Shown: positions 16,810 to 27,530, counted from the first letter of the stretch. The stretch is DNA of 64,000 nucleotides from Methylotenera sp. (GCA_014378845.1 JACMNB010000011.1:116430-180429), one strand, 5' to 3'. Notes: generated by a model not told the origin, from the sequence alone. Made by a program: numbers and translations.

Positions 16810-18300
16810 TTAACTTAAACGTATCCAAGTCGTTTTCAGTTCGGTATATTTCTCTAGCGCGTGCAAGGATTTATCGCGCCCATTGCCGCTTTGTTTATAA
16901 CCGCCAAACGGCACTGTGATATCGTCTTCATCATAACTATTCACATGCACAGTACCTGCGCGCAAGCGTTTTGCAACCATATGTGCCTTGCTAATATCTT
17001 GCGTCCAAACTGCTGCGGCCAAGCCATACGGCGTGTCGTTGGCAATTTTTATCGCTTCTTCCATCGTATCAAAGGTGATGATTGATAATACTGGGCCAAA
17101 AATTTCCTCTGTAGCGATCGTCATGTCATTTGTCACGTTATCGAATACCGTTGGATTAATGTAAAAACCACCAGTTTCCGTACGTGTTTGATCGCCGCCT
17201 GATAATAGTTTTGCACCTTGCGCTTTACCGCTAGCAATGTACTTCAGAACGTTTTCCATCTGTCCGCAATCCACCATCGCGCCCATGGTGGTGCTAGCAT
17301 CTAGCGGGTTTCCAGGCTTATAATTTGGCAATTCGGCCAGTAGTTTTTTGATAAATTCATCTTTGATTGATCGCTCCACCAACAAGCGCGAAGGTGCATT
17401 GCAGCTTTCGCCTTGATTGTAAAATATTGAACCCGCACCAGCCTCAGCCGCGCGATTTAAATCTTTGCAATCGGCAAATACAATGTTAGGCGATTTGCCT
17501 CCCAACTCGCACCAAGCGCGTTTTAAGTTGCTTTGCCCTGCCATGATTTGGATTTTTTTGCCGACTGCGGTCGAGCCAGTGAACGCGATGCAATCGACAT
17601 CCGTGTGCAGAGCCAATGGCGAGCCAGCTTCTGCGCCGTAACCTGGCACCACGTTTAACACGCCAGCAGGAATGCCCGCTTCTAAGGCAATATCAGCAAT
17701 TTTTAACGCAGAAAGTGGTGATTTTTCAGACGGTTTTAACACAATGCTATTGCCGGACGCCAATGCTGGCGCTATTTTCCAACAAGCCATTAACATCGGG
17801 TAATTCCAAGGCACAATCGCACCCACCACGCCAATTGGCTCGCGCGTAATCATCGCTAAAGTGTGCTCTGGCGTGGGGGCAATTTCGTCATACACTTTAT
17901 CAATTGCTTCGCCAAACCAACGCAGGCTATTGGCAGCTGAATTTACATCGACATTTAAACTGGCTGTAATCGGCTTGCCCATATCGAGCGTTTCTAGCAG
18001 CGCCAATTCTTCGCGGTTTTGCAAAATTAAATCGGCAAATTTAATCATGGTTTGCTTACGTTCTTTTGGCGACTTTCCCGCCCAAGTGCGTGCATTAAAT
18101 GCTGCACGAGCAGCGCTTACCGCTAAATCAATATCAGCCGATTTTCCACTGGCTACATCGCAAAGTTTGCGATTATCAATTGGCGAAAAGCACTCGAAAG
18201 TTGCGCCATCAACAGAGTTGACGCGCTTGCCGTTAATCACAGCGCGGCCATCAATTTTTAGCGCCATTGCGCGCTGATGCCAGTTGATTTTATTTTCCAT
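16810..18300 (-). CDS. puuC: Gamma-glutamyl-gamma-aminobutyraldehyde dehydrogenase
   Basis: ALDH family (GVVGAIVPWNYPMLMACWKIAPALA, GESCNAPSRLLVE); PuuC-like N-terminus and puu context. Confidence 0.88.
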   Translation of the reverse strand: MENKINWHQRAMALKIDGRAVINGKRVNSVDGATFECFSPIDNRKLCDVASGKSADIDLAVSAARAAFNARTWAGKSPKERKQTMIKFADLILQNREELALLETLDMGKPITASLNVDVNSAANSLRWFGEAIDKVYDEIAPTPEHTLAMITREPIGVVGAIVPWNYPMLMACWKIAPALASGNSIVLKPSEKSPLSALKIADIALEAGIPAGVLNVVPGYGAEAGSPLALHTDVDCIAFTGSTAVGKKIQIMAGQSNLKRAWCELGGKSPNIVFADCKDLNRAAEAGAGSIFYNQGESCNAPSRLLVERSIKDEFIKKLLAELPNYKPGNPLDASTTMGAMVDCGQMENVLKYIASGKAQGAKLLSGGDQTRTETGGFYINPTVFDNVTNDMTIATEEIFGPVLSIITFDTMEEAIKIANDTPYGLAAAVWTQDISKAHMVAKRLRAGTVHVNSYDEDDITVPFGGYKQSGNGRDKSLHALEKYTELKTTWIRLS

Positions 18301-18374
18301 ACTTACGTTTCACTTTATCTTTAGGTTGCCTACTATTTAGTAATCTACACACTTTAATAATCTACACACTACAA

Positions 18375-18624
18375 CCGTTCGTGGTGAGCCTGTCGAACCA
18401 CACCCTTCGACAATCTCAGCGCTGTAGGGTTGGTTCTTGAACCCACGCGGCTTTCACAAATACCCACCATTGTTGCGCATCGGTCAAAGATGACGCATAA
18501 GTGTTCACGCTTATAACAACTTTTACCATTTCGCCGCGTGGGTCACCAATGACCCACCCTACAAAACTAAAACCGTTCGTGGTGAGCCTATCGAACCAGA
18601 CCCTTCGACAAGCTCAGGGCGAAC
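18375..18624. repeat. Composite repeat: family 2 element flanked by two directly oriented GTTCGTGGTGAGCC...TTCGACAA copies
   Basis: Flanks 18375-18420 and 18573-18624; inner family 2 element 18423-18563. Confidence 0.8.
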
Positions 18625-18644
18625 TCTTGAAAATTAAACGCTTA

Positions 18645-20120
18645 CTAAAGTCCTGCCATCGCGATATATTTAATTTCTAGGTAATCATCAATGCCATGAT
18701 GCGAGCCTTCACGACCAAGGCCAGATTGTTTTACGCCGCCAAACGGCGCAACTTCAGTTGAAATCATGCCCGTATTCACGCCCACCATGCCGTATTCCAG
18801 CGCCTCTGCCACGCGCCAAATGCGGCCAATATCACGACTATAAAAATATGAAGCTAAGCCAAATTCGGTACGATTCGCTAGCTCAATCACCTCATCATCA
18901 GTTTTAAAACGAAACAATGGCGCAACTGGGCCAAAGGTTTCTTCACTAAATATTAAACTGTCGGCGCTTACATCTGCAAGCACTGTTGGTTCAAAAAAAG
19001 TATTGCCGCCTGTTGTACTATTCATTGCATGTCGCTTACCGCCCTGCAGTAATTTTGCACCTTTACTAAGCGCATCTTTAATATGACTTTCAACTTTTTC
19101 AATCGCGGCCATATCAATTAATGGACCTTGTGTAACGCCTTCTGCCGTGCCATCGCCCACCTTTAGCGCGGCAACTTTTGCAGCTAATTTGGCTGCAAAC
19201 GCATCAAACACACCGTCTTGCACAAATAGCCGATTGGCACATACACAAGTTTGGCCCGCGTTACGGAACTTGCTAATCATCGCGCCCTCGACCGCGGCAT
19301 CTAAATCGGCATCGTTAAACACGATAAATGGCGCGTTGCCACCAAGCTCTAGCGATAATTTTTTAATGGTTGACGCACATTGCGCCATTAACACGCGACC
19401 CACTTCGGTAGAGCCTGTAAATGAAAGTTTACTGACAATTGGGCTTTCACAAAGCACCGCGCCAATTTCGCGAGCCTTACCAGTAATCACTTGTAACACG
19501 CCGCTTGGCACGCCTGCCTCAATTGCCAGCACCGCCAACGCAATGGCAGATAATGGCGTTTGCTCTGCAGGTTTAATTACCATGCTGCATCCTGCCGCCA
19601 ATGCTGGTGCGGCTTTGCGGGTAATCATGGCGATGGGGAAGTTCCACGGCGTAATGGCAGCAGTGACACCAATAGGCTGCTTTATCACCAGCAATTTACG
19701 GTCATTTGAGGGGCTAGGAATTACCTCGCCATAGACACGTTTGGCTTCTTCGGCAAACCATTCTATAAAGCTGGCACCGTAATTTACCTCGCCACGTGCT
19801 TCGGCTAATGGCTTACCTTGCTCAGCGGTTAAAATTTGCGCTAAGTCTTCGGTATGCAATTTGATTAAATCAAACCAACGTTTTAAAATGGCTGCGCGGG
19901 CAGCGGCGGTAAGCGTTTTCCATTGCTTTTGTGCAGTCTGCGAGGCCAAAACTGCACGTTCAGTCTCAGCGCGTCCCATACGCGGAACCTGGCCAATAAC
20001 TTTACCATTTGCTGGGTTAGTGACATCAATCACTTCGCCAGAATCTGCGCCTACCCATTGCCCCGCAAGCAAGGTCTTGCCTGATTTAAGTAGTGATGCG
20101 TGTTTTAATTCAAGTGACAT
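18645..20120 (-). CDS. gabD: NADP-dependent succinate-semialdehyde dehydrogenase
   Basis: SWVGADSG-type start, PIGVTAAITPWNFPIAMITRKAAPALAAGC, GQTCVCANR. Confidence 0.93.
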   Translation of the reverse strand: MSLELKHASLLKSGKTLLAGQWVGADSGEVIDVTNPANGKVIGQVPRMGRAETERAVLASQTAQKQWKTLTAAARAAILKRWFDLIKLHTEDLAQILTAEQGKPLAEARGEVNYGASFIEWFAEEAKRVYGEVIPSPSNDRKLLVIKQPIGVTAAITPWNFPIAMITRKAAPALAAGCSMVIKPAEQTPLSAIALAVLAIEAGVPSGVLQVITGKAREIGAVLCESPIVSKLSFTGSTEVGRVLMAQCASTIKKLSLELGGNAPFIVFNDADLDAAVEGAMISKFRNAGQTCVCANRLFVQDGVFDAFAAKLAAKVAALKVGDGTAEGVTQGPLIDMAAIEKVESHIKDALSKGAKLLQGGKRHAMNSTTGGNTFFEPTVLADVSADSLIFSEETFGPVAPLFRFKTDDEVIELANRTEFGLASYFYSRDIGRIWRVAEALEYGMVGVNTGMISTEVAPFGGVKQSGLGREGSHHGIDDYLEIKYIAMAGL

Positions 20121-20143
20121 AATGTTCTGCTTAATTGGTTTGA

Positions 20144-20205
20144 TAGGAGCGGTCTGTGACCGCGCATAATTGCACCGTCGTTTCGAGGCTACAAGCCCCT
20201 CCTAC
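20144..20205. repeat. REP-like element with TAGGAGCG outer arms (family 3)
   Basis: TAGGAGCGGTCTGTGACCGC ... GCCCCTCCTA. Confidence 0.7.
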
Positions 20206-20210
20206 TATTA

Positions 20211-21056
20211 TTAATTATTGGCATCGCTATAAGCAAAAGCCATTTCGCGTTTGCGTTTGCGCTCTATATGCGAGGTGTAAAAACTAGAGGCGATTACTGC
20301 AATGGTTACCACGGTAATCGTCACAGTCGCCACCGCATTAATGGTGGGGTTTAGCCCTAACCGAGCGCGCGAGAAAATCACCATTGGCATGGTGTTGTAA
20401 CCTGGGCCAGATAAGAATGATGACAGCACAACATCATCAAACGACAAAGTGAATGTAAGCAAAAAGGCTGACACTAGCGCGGGAATAAGCAGAGGAAAAG
20501 TAACTAAAGTAAATACTTGCAAAGGTTTAGCGCCTAAATCCATGGCAGCTTCATCTAACTTGCCATCCATTTCTTTTAGGCGCGAAGTGACTACCACGGC
20601 GGCATAAGCTGTGCCTAAAAGTGCATGGCCTAGCAATATGGTAAACAATCCGCGCTGTGGATAACCCAGCCAATGCTGTAGCGAAACTAGCATCAGTAAC
20701 AATGACAAACCAACAATGACATCAGGCATCACTAACGGCGTGGTTGACATTGAAGACAACAGCGTGCGACCACGAAAACGCGTGTAGCGATTAAGCGCAA
20801 ATGCGGTAAATGTACCAAAAAATACCGACATTAATGCCGACAAAAATGCGATTTTAAGCGACAAGAACACTGCAGAAAGTAAATCACTATCTTGCATTAA
20901 GGCGCTGTACCAACGCGTGCTAGCGTGACTCCAAACAGTGACCAATTTTGAATCGTTAAACGAAAACACGACTAAGGTTATAATCGGTAAATATAAAAAC
21001 AAATAAACCGCAGCCATCCAGCCATTGGCAAAAACTTTGTTCGACGCTTGACTCAT
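20211..21056 (-). CDS. potI: Putrescine/spermidine ABC transporter permease
   Basis: MSQASNKVFANGW...YLPIITLVVFSFNDS; MDLGAKPLQVFTLVTFPLLIPALVSAFLL. Confidence 0.92.
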   Translation of the reverse strand: MSQASNKVFANGWMAAVYLFLYLPIITLVVFSFNDSKLVTVWSHASTRWYSALMQDSDLLSAVFLSLKIAFLSALMSVFFGTFTAFALNRYTRFRGRTLLSSMSTTPLVMPDVIVGLSLLLMLVSLQHWLGYPQRGLFTILLGHALLGTAYAAVVVTSRLKEMDGKLDEAAMDLGAKPLQVFTLVTFPLLIPALVSAFLLTFTLSFDDVVLSSFLSGPGYNTMPMVIFSRARLGLNPTINAVATVTITVVTIAVIASSFYTSHIERKRKREMAFAYSDANN

Positions 21057-21058
21057 GA

Positions 21059-21958
21059 TTAAGCTTCCTCCAGTTTTGCTTCGGCTCTGTTTAGTATTGC
21101 CATGGGCACCAAAATTAAAGCAATCATCACAACAGCCACCGCTGCCGCCATTGGCCAATCATTATTGCTAAAGAATTCATCCCACAGTACACGGCCAATC
21201 ATTAAAGTGCTAGGGCCGCCAAGTAATTCTGGGATAACATATTCACCAACCGCAGGAATAAATACCAACATAGAACCTGCAATAATACCAGCCTTAGAAA
21301 GTGGCACAGTAATCAACCAAAATGCTTTAAATGGGCTAGTGCCAAGGTCGGCTGCTGCTTCTAAATAACGCAAGTCTAGCTTAGACAAGTTGGCGTATAA
21401 GGGCAAAATCATAAACGGCAAGTAGGAGTACACCATACCGATAGTAAGGGAGAATGAATTGTTCATCATGTCTAGTGGTGCATTTATCACATGCAAACTC
21501 ATTAGCAGGTTATTAATCACGCCGTTGCTTACTAATAATGTCTTCCACGCGTAAATACGCAGTAAAAACGAGGTCCAAAACGGCAACATTATCAGCATCA
21601 GTAAAGTAGGCTGTATGTGCTTTGGCGCGCGCGCCATAAAATAGGCAAACGGGTAGCCTATGCCTAAGCAAATAAGCGTGGTTATTAGGGCGTATTTGAT
21701 TGAAGAAATGTAGGTTTTAACATAAAGCGCGTCGCTAAAAATAAACTGATAATTAGAAAAATTAAGCTTTAATGTCGGCAGGCCATTAGTCCAGCTAATC
21801 ATCTTTGAAACAGAAGTCGCCTCCATTTCTGATAAGCTAATTTTCATTATAATCAGTAGCGGAATCGCCACTAGCAAGAGAAACCAAGCCATTGGAACCC
21901 CAATAACGATAAGCTTGCCGCTTGTTAAACTTTGGGAAAATCGCGCTAACTTAGTCAT
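21059..21958 (-). CDS. potH: Putrescine/spermidine ABC transporter permease
   Basis: ADLGTSPFKAFWLITVPLSKAGIIAGSMLVFIPAVGEYVIPELLGG. Confidence 0.93.
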   Translation of the reverse strand: MTKLARFSQSLTSGKLIVIGVPMAWFLLLVAIPLLIIMKISLSEMEATSVSKMISWTNGLPTLKLNFSNYQFIFSDALYVKTYISSIKYALITTLICLGIGYPFAYFMARAPKHIQPTLLMLIMLPFWTSFLLRIYAWKTLLVSNGVINNLLMSLHVINAPLDMMNNSFSLTIGMVYSYLPFMILPLYANLSKLDLRYLEAAADLGTSPFKAFWLITVPLSKAGIIAGSMLVFIPAVGEYVIPELLGGPSTLMIGRVLWDEFFSNNDWPMAAAVAVVMIALILVPMAILNRAEAKLEEA

Positions 21959-21969
21959 CGATTTTCTCC

Positions 21970-23100
21970 TTAGTGGGTCAACACAATCATGGCTAAATCA
22001 TTCCAATGCATATAAGCATGGTCGCCCCAAGTAAGGCCGCAGCTTAAATCGCGCGTGTTATTAATTTCTTGCGCTTTAATCACATGGCCATTAGTTGTTT
22101 TTAAATGATAGGTGGTGTGATCACCAAAGTACACAATCTCTGTGACTACACCTTCTGCCCAATTATATTCGCCTGTAGGCCTTTCTTTTGACAGCATAAT
22201 TTTCTCAGGTCGCAAAGCCACACCAACCGCCATGCCCTTGTTGCCCGTAAAGCCGTGTCCAACATAATGCGTACATTCATCACATTTAACGATGATATGA
22301 TCAGGCTCATCGACAACAACCTCACCCTCAAACATATTCACATTGCCAATAAAATCAGCCACTTGACGGCTATTCGGCGTTTCGTATATCACATCTGGCT
22401 CGCCAACTTGTAAGAAATAACCCTCTGACATTACCGCAATACGGCTAGCCATGGTCATGGCTTCTTCTTGGTCGTGCGTCACCAATACGCAGGTTACGCC
22501 AACCTCTTCAATAATATTCACTAGCTCTAACTGCGTGGTTTCGCGCAATTTTTTATCTAGTGCACCTAGTGGTTCATCTAATAGTAATAATTTAGGCCTT
22601 TTAGCCAAACTACGCGCCAACGCAACACGTTGTTGCTGACCGCCAGATAATTGATGTGGCTTGCGTTGTGCATATTTATTGAGTTGCGCAAGCGTTAACA
22701 TGGCTTCAACACGCTTAGCTATTTCGTCCTTAGGCATATTGTCGCGCTTAAGGCCAAAGGCCACATTCTCCCAAACGCTTAAATGCGGAAACAGCGCATA
22801 CGATTGAAACATCATATTAATAGGGCGTTGGTATGACGGTAAATCGGTAATATCTTGATTATCCAGAAAAATTTTACCTTTTGTCGGCTTCTCAAAACCT
22901 GCCATCATGCGCAATAAGGTCGATTTTCCACAGCCAGAACCACCAAGCAAACCAAATATTTCACCTTTGTTCACCGTAAGCGAAACATCATCAACCGCCT
23001 TTACTGTGCCATCGTAAATTTTGGTAACGCCTTCTACTCTAAGTAAGACCTCTTTTGTCGTTGCTTTGCTATCTGTTTGCGGTTTAGGTGCAGTCGCCAT
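21970..23100 (-). CDS. potG: Putrescine/spermidine ABC transporter ATP-binding protein
   Basis: Walker A GGSGCGKST, LSGGQQQRVALARSLAKRPKLLLLDEPLGALDK. Confidence 0.96.
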   Translation of the reverse strand: MATAPKPQTDSKATTKEVLLRVEGVTKIYDGTVKAVDDVSLTVNKGEIFGLLGGSGCGKSTLLRMMAGFEKPTKGKIFLDNQDITDLPSYQRPINMMFQSYALFPHLSVWENVAFGLKRDNMPKDEIAKRVEAMLTLAQLNKYAQRKPHQLSGGQQQRVALARSLAKRPKLLLLDEPLGALDKKLRETTQLELVNIIEEVGVTCVLVTHDQEEAMTMASRIAVMSEGYFLQVGEPDVIYETPNSRQVADFIGNVNMFEGEVVVDEPDHIIVKCDECTHYVGHGFTGNKGMAVGVALRPEKIMLSKERPTGEYNWAEGVVTEIVYFGDHTTYHLKTTNGHVIKAQEINNTRDLSCGLTWGDHAYMHWNDLAMIVLTH

Positions 23101-23169
23101 ATGAACCCCGAATAAGGAAATACCGAATTAATTATTAGCTAACTATTCTAGCTATTTACATTTAATAAA

Positions 23170-23210
23170 ACAAAGGCTTGCGAAAAAATTACGCATGCAC
23201 AAGCCTTTGT
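23170..23210 (-). terminator. Hairpin between potF and potG (attenuator / mRNA stabiliser candidate)
   Basis: ACAAAGGCTTG ... CAAGCCTTTGT. Confidence 0.65.
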
Positions 23211-23218
23211 ATAAATCT

Positions 23219-24415
23219 TTAAGTACCTGTTTTAAACTGTGTATATAAACGCGTTTCAATACGGCGCGTTGCATTATCCACGTTGCCTGGTGGAATCAAA
23301 TTTTTCACATCCTCATCAGATAAGAAAATAGTTTTGTTATTTCTAATTTCGGGGTTAACAAACTCGGTTGCTGCTTTGTTTGGGTTAGCATAAGTGACCG
23401 CATTGGTTAAACCAGCGTGCACTTTGGCATCTAATACATAGTTGATAAACTTGTGCGCGTTATTTGGGTGTTTGGCATCTGTAGGAATCGCCATGGTATC
23501 CATAAACATATAGCCGCCCATTTTTGTGACTAGCGCTTCAATGTTCTGCTCAGATTTATTCTCGATAGAGCGTTTACGTGCCAAGTTAAAATCGCCCGCC
23601 CAGCCTAGTGCTACGCAGATATTGCCGCTGGCTAAATCTTCAATCTGGCCACCTGAGTTAAAGCGTTTAATATCAGGACGTACTTTCATCAGCATATCGA
23701 ATGCCGCTTTGTAATCCGCTTCTACCAAACTAAACTCTGGTTTATGTACATAACGCAATGCAATTGGGAATACTTCAGAAGGTGCATCTAACATTGAAAT
23801 GCCACATGATTTAAGTTTAGACGTATATTTAGGATCAAATACTAAATCCCAAGTATTTTCTGGCATTGGCATATCGCCTAACGCTGTTTTTACTTTATCA
23901 ACGTTAATGCCAACGGTAGTGTAACTCCATAACCAATCCACCAAATGCTCGTTACCTGGATCAAGCTGTGCCAATTGTGCTAATACGGTAGGGTCTAGGT
24001 TCTTCCAGTTTGGCAATTTGCTTTTGTCTAGTTTTTGAATTAATCCGCCGTCTATTTGCATTTTTCCCCAATTTGATGATGGCACTACAATATCGTAACC
24101 CGTATTTTTGGCGATCATTTTGGCATGCAAAATCTCGTTACTATCAAAAATATCGTAGCGTACTTTAATGCCTGTTTCTTTTTCAAAATTAGGAATCGTA
24201 TCTTCGGCTAAATAATCTGACCAATTATAGATATTGAGTATTTTTTCTTCCTCGCCCGTTGCTGGCGCAGCGGCATTAGGCGTGGTATCGGCCGATTTTG
24301 CGCTATCTTCAGTTTTTTGACCACAAGACGCTATTGTGAGACCAGTTATGCCAAACAAAAGAGCTAACATCAGTTTTATAGTGGGCGCAGAATGCTTATT
24401 GGAAAGAAACCTCAT
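23219..24415 (-). CDS. potF: Polyamine ABC transporter substrate-binding protein
   Basis: Lipoprotein-like N-terminus; ILNIYNWSDYLAEDTIPNFEKETGIKVRYDIFDSNEILHAKM. Confidence 0.94.
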   Translation of the reverse strand: MRFLSNKHSAPTIKLMLALLFGITGLTIASCGQKTEDSAKSADTTPNAAAPATGEEEKILNIYNWSDYLAEDTIPNFEKETGIKVRYDIFDSNEILHAKMIAKNTGYDIVVPSSNWGKMQIDGGLIQKLDKSKLPNWKNLDPTVLAQLAQLDPGNEHLVDWLWSYTTVGINVDKVKTALGDMPMPENTWDLVFDPKYTSKLKSCGISMLDAPSEVFPIALRYVHKPEFSLVEADYKAAFDMLMKVRPDIKRFNSGGQIEDLASGNICVALGWAGDFNLARKRSIENKSEQNIEALVTKMGGYMFMDTMAIPTDAKHPNNAHKFINYVLDAKVHAGLTNAVTYANPNKAATEFVNPEIRNNKTIFLSDEDVKNLIPPGNVDNATRRIETRLYTQFKTGT

Positions 24416-24614
24416 TTTATTACTCCTTAAAAAGTTAAAAAATACACAAATAATTTTTAATTTAGACGCTATCTAAACACTAAAATTCTCAATAGCTTAC
24501 ATCAAGCTTGCTGGTTTAATTGTATTACACTTTAATATTACAGTATGTTTTGCGCAACTTCTATCCTATTTAAACCTACTACATTACCTTGAATTAAAGG
24601 CGTTTTAAAATTTA

Positions 24615-26006
24615 TTATGCGGCAATTTTCATCAAGCCCTGTTGCTGCAAATCCGCCAATGTTTTATCTAGCGCCAAATAAATAAGCGCCATCATTTCGT
24701 CAATTTGCGTTTTGGAAATCACCAGCGGCGGCGCAATAATCATGCGATCGCCCACCGCGCGCATAATTAAGCCGTTGCCAAAGCAATGCCCACGGCAAAT
24801 CATGCCCACGCCTAACTCTTCCTCAAACATGACATGATTGGCTTTGTCGCGCATTAAAACAAAACCAGCCATTAAACCAATGGTTTCAGCGCCGCCAACC
24901 AATGGATGGCTAGCTAGCTCGCCATATTTCTGCGCCAAATAAGGTCCAGTTTCGTTTAAAACTTGCTCTACCAAGCCTTGTTTTTCGATAATGTCGATAT
25001 TGGCCAAAGCCACCGCGCAGGCCACCGGATGGCCAGAATAAGTGTAACCATGGTTAAATTCGCCGCCTTTTTCGATTAATACTTGTGCCACGCGCTTGCC
25101 AACCACCACGCCGCCAAGTGGTAAATAACCAGAAGTCACACCCTTGGCAAAGGTCATTAAATCGGGTTTACAGCCCACTAATTGGCTGCCAAACCATTTG
25201 CCAATGCGCCCAAAGCCGCAAATCACCTCATCGCAAATTAATAAAATATCGTACTTATCACAAATACGTTGAATCTCTGGCCAGTAAGTTTTAGGTGGAA
25301 TAATAACGCCGCCCGCGCCTTGTATAGGCTCACCAATAAACGCCGCGACTTTATCAACGCCAAGTTCTAAAATTTTATCTTCTAACCAACCTGCCGCGCG
25401 TATGCCAAATGCATCACGGTCTTCATCTGGCGCTAGTGCGTAATGATAAGGCTGCTCGATATGCGCAATTCCAGGAATCATGCCGCCTTGCGCATGCATA
25501 CCGCCCATGCCGCCAAGTGACATGCCCGCCATGGTTGATCCATGATAGGCATTGTTACGCGAAATAATCGTAAAACGTTCTGGCTGACCAAGCGTTGCCC
25601 AATAATGCCGCACCATACGAATGTTGGTATCATTTGACTCCGAGCCCGAGCTACTAAAAAAGACATGGCTGTAATGTTCACCCGCCAATTGCACGATTTT
25701 TTCGGCCAATTTAACCGCTGGCACATTGGTGGTTTGAAAAAAACTATTGTAATAAGGTAGCTCTGTCATTTGCTTGGTTGCAGCATCCACCAAAGCTTGT
25801 TGACCATAGCCAACATTCACGCACCATAAGCCAGACATGGCATCTAATATTTTGTTGCCTTCAGAATCCCAAATATAAATATTATCTGCCTTGGTAATAA
25901 TGCGCGCACCTTTTGCCGACAAGCCTTTGTGGTCGGTAAATGGGTGCATAAAATGTGCAGAATCAATGGCTTGAATATCGTTTGTGAAATCGGTAATTGT
26001 GTTCAT
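24615..26006 (-). CDS. spuC: Putrescine--pyruvate-type class III aminotransferase (SpuC-like)
   Basis: HFMHPFTDHKGL, VFFSSSGSESNDTNIRMVRHYWATLGQP, LLICDEVICGFGRIGKWFGS. Confidence 0.9.
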   Translation of the reverse strand: MNTITDFTNDIQAIDSAHFMHPFTDHKGLSAKGARIITKADNIYIWDSEGNKILDAMSGLWCVNVGYGQQALVDAATKQMTELPYYNSFFQTTNVPAVKLAEKIVQLAGEHYSHVFFSSSGSESNDTNIRMVRHYWATLGQPERFTIISRNNAYHGSTMAGMSLGGMGGMHAQGGMIPGIAHIEQPYHYALAPDEDRDAFGIRAAGWLEDKILELGVDKVAAFIGEPIQGAGGVIIPPKTYWPEIQRICDKYDILLICDEVICGFGRIGKWFGSQLVGCKPDLMTFAKGVTSGYLPLGGVVVGKRVAQVLIEKGGEFNHGYTYSGHPVACAVALANIDIIEKQGLVEQVLNETGPYLAQKYGELASHPLVGGAETIGLMAGFVLMRDKANHVMFEEELGVGMICRGHCFGNGLIMRAVGDRMIIAPPLVISKTQIDEMMALIYLALDKTLADLQQQGLMKIAA

Positions 26007-26073
26007 CTCGTTCTCAATTCTAAAAATTAAACTAGCTCCCTAATTTAAAACTTAACATGCATTACTTGTGTTT

Positions 26074-27444
26074 TCACACGTGCATAAGTAGATGTTCTCT
26101 TTCCCACGGGCTAATCACACGCATAAACTCATCATGTTCGGTTTCTTTTACCGCTAAATAGACATCCATAAAGTTTTTGCCCAACACTTCGTGCAAAGCT
26201 TTGGCGTTTTCTAGCTCGCGCAAGGCTTCAGAAAGCCCACGCGGCAATTGATAGTCGTGCGCATAGGCGCTGCCTGTGGTTACCTCTGTTGGCGTTAACT
26301 TTTCTTTGATGCCTAAGTAACCGCAAGCCAACGTTACTGCCATGGCTAAATACGGATTGGCATCTGCGCCCACCACACGGTTTTCAATACGCCGATCAGC
26401 CGCGCCAGATATTGGCACGCGAATGCCCACGGTGCGGTTATCAAAGCCCCATTCAATATTAATCGGTGCGGCGCCGTTGCGCACAATGCGGCGATATGAG
26501 TTTACATAAGGCGCAAGCAATGCCATGGCAGCAGGCAGATATTTTTGCAAGCCTGCAATATAGTTAAAAAATAGCGGTGAAGCCTCGCCATTGGGCAAAC
26601 TAAAGATGTTTTTGCCAGTTTTAGTATCCAAAACACTTTGGTGAATGTGCATGGCAGAACCTGGCTCGTGCTGCATCGGCTTGGCCATAAAGGTGGCGTA
26701 CATGTCATGGCGCATTGCAGCTTCGCGCATCACGCGTTTAAAAAAGAACGCTTTATCAGCCAAAATCATTGGCTCGTCATGCATAAAGTTAATTTCCATT
26801 TGGCCTGCACCAAACTCGTGAATCAGCGTATCCAGCTCAAGCCCCATGATTTCGCAGTAATCGTAAATATCTTCAAATAATGGGTCAAATTCGTTTACCG
26901 CATCAATACTATACAACTGGCGACTGGTCTCACGGCGGCCACTGCGGCCAATCGGCGGCGTTAATACCAAATCGGGATCAGTATTTCGGGCCAGCAAATA
27001 AAACTCCAGCTCTGGCGCCACAATCGGCGTCCAGCCTAAATCTTTATACAAATTAGCCACACGGCGCAGCACATTGCGCGGCGCAAAATCAATCGGGCTA
27101 CCGTCGTGATTCACGCAATCCATAATAACTTGCGCAGTTGGGTCTTGCGCCCAAGGCACCAATCTTAATGTGGTAGGGTCTGGCAACAGCACCATATCTT
27201 TGTCGGTAAAGCCCATCACGCGGTCATAACCTTCGTGGCCTTCTGGCGATTCGCCTGTCACTGATACGCCCAGCACCGCTTCTGGCAGGCGCATTGCACG
27301 ATCGGTACTAAACTTTTCGCGCGGTAGTATTTTGCCGCGCGCTACACCTGTTAAATCAGGCACTAGGCATTCAATTTCGGTAATATTATTTTCAGTCAGC
27401 CATCTATCCATGTCGGCTAAGGTAAAGTTTTTCGGGTCTGTCAT
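26074..27444 (-). CDS. puuA: Gamma-glutamylputrescine synthetase
   Basis: ECLVPDLTGVARGKILPREKF, APELEFYLLA, GSAMHIHQSVLD. Confidence 0.9.
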   Translation of the reverse strand: MTDPKNFTLADMDRWLTENNITEIECLVPDLTGVARGKILPREKFSTDRAMRLPEAVLGVSVTGESPEGHEGYDRVMGFTDKDMVLLPDPTTLRLVPWAQDPTAQVIMDCVNHDGSPIDFAPRNVLRRVANLYKDLGWTPIVAPELEFYLLARNTDPDLVLTPPIGRSGRRETSRQLYSIDAVNEFDPLFEDIYDYCEIMGLELDTLIHEFGAGQMEINFMHDEPMILADKAFFFKRVMREAAMRHDMYATFMAKPMQHEPGSAMHIHQSVLDTKTGKNIFSLPNGEASPLFFNYIAGLQKYLPAAMALLAPYVNSYRRIVRNGAAPINIEWGFDNRTVGIRVPISGAADRRIENRVVGADANPYLAMAVTLACGYLGIKEKLTPTEVTTGSAYAHDYQLPRGLSEALRELENAKALHEVLGKNFMDVYLAVKETEHDEFMRVISPWEREHLLMHV

Positions 27445-27530
27445 TTTTAATTCTCCAACCATTATTTTAGTTAAACTTATATTGGGAAAAGCGTTAGTTA
27501 TTTATTCTAGTTTAGTAATCTCTAAATAGG

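Noticed and set aside
15170-18624. Clustered palindromic repeats considered as a CRISPR array
   Set aside because: No regularly spaced identical repeats with unique spacers and no cas genes; copies are IR/REP-like elements
24416-27530. Looked for the TAGAGCCAYTT operator upstream of potF, spuC and puuA
   Set aside because: No convincing paired copies found on either strand in those gaps
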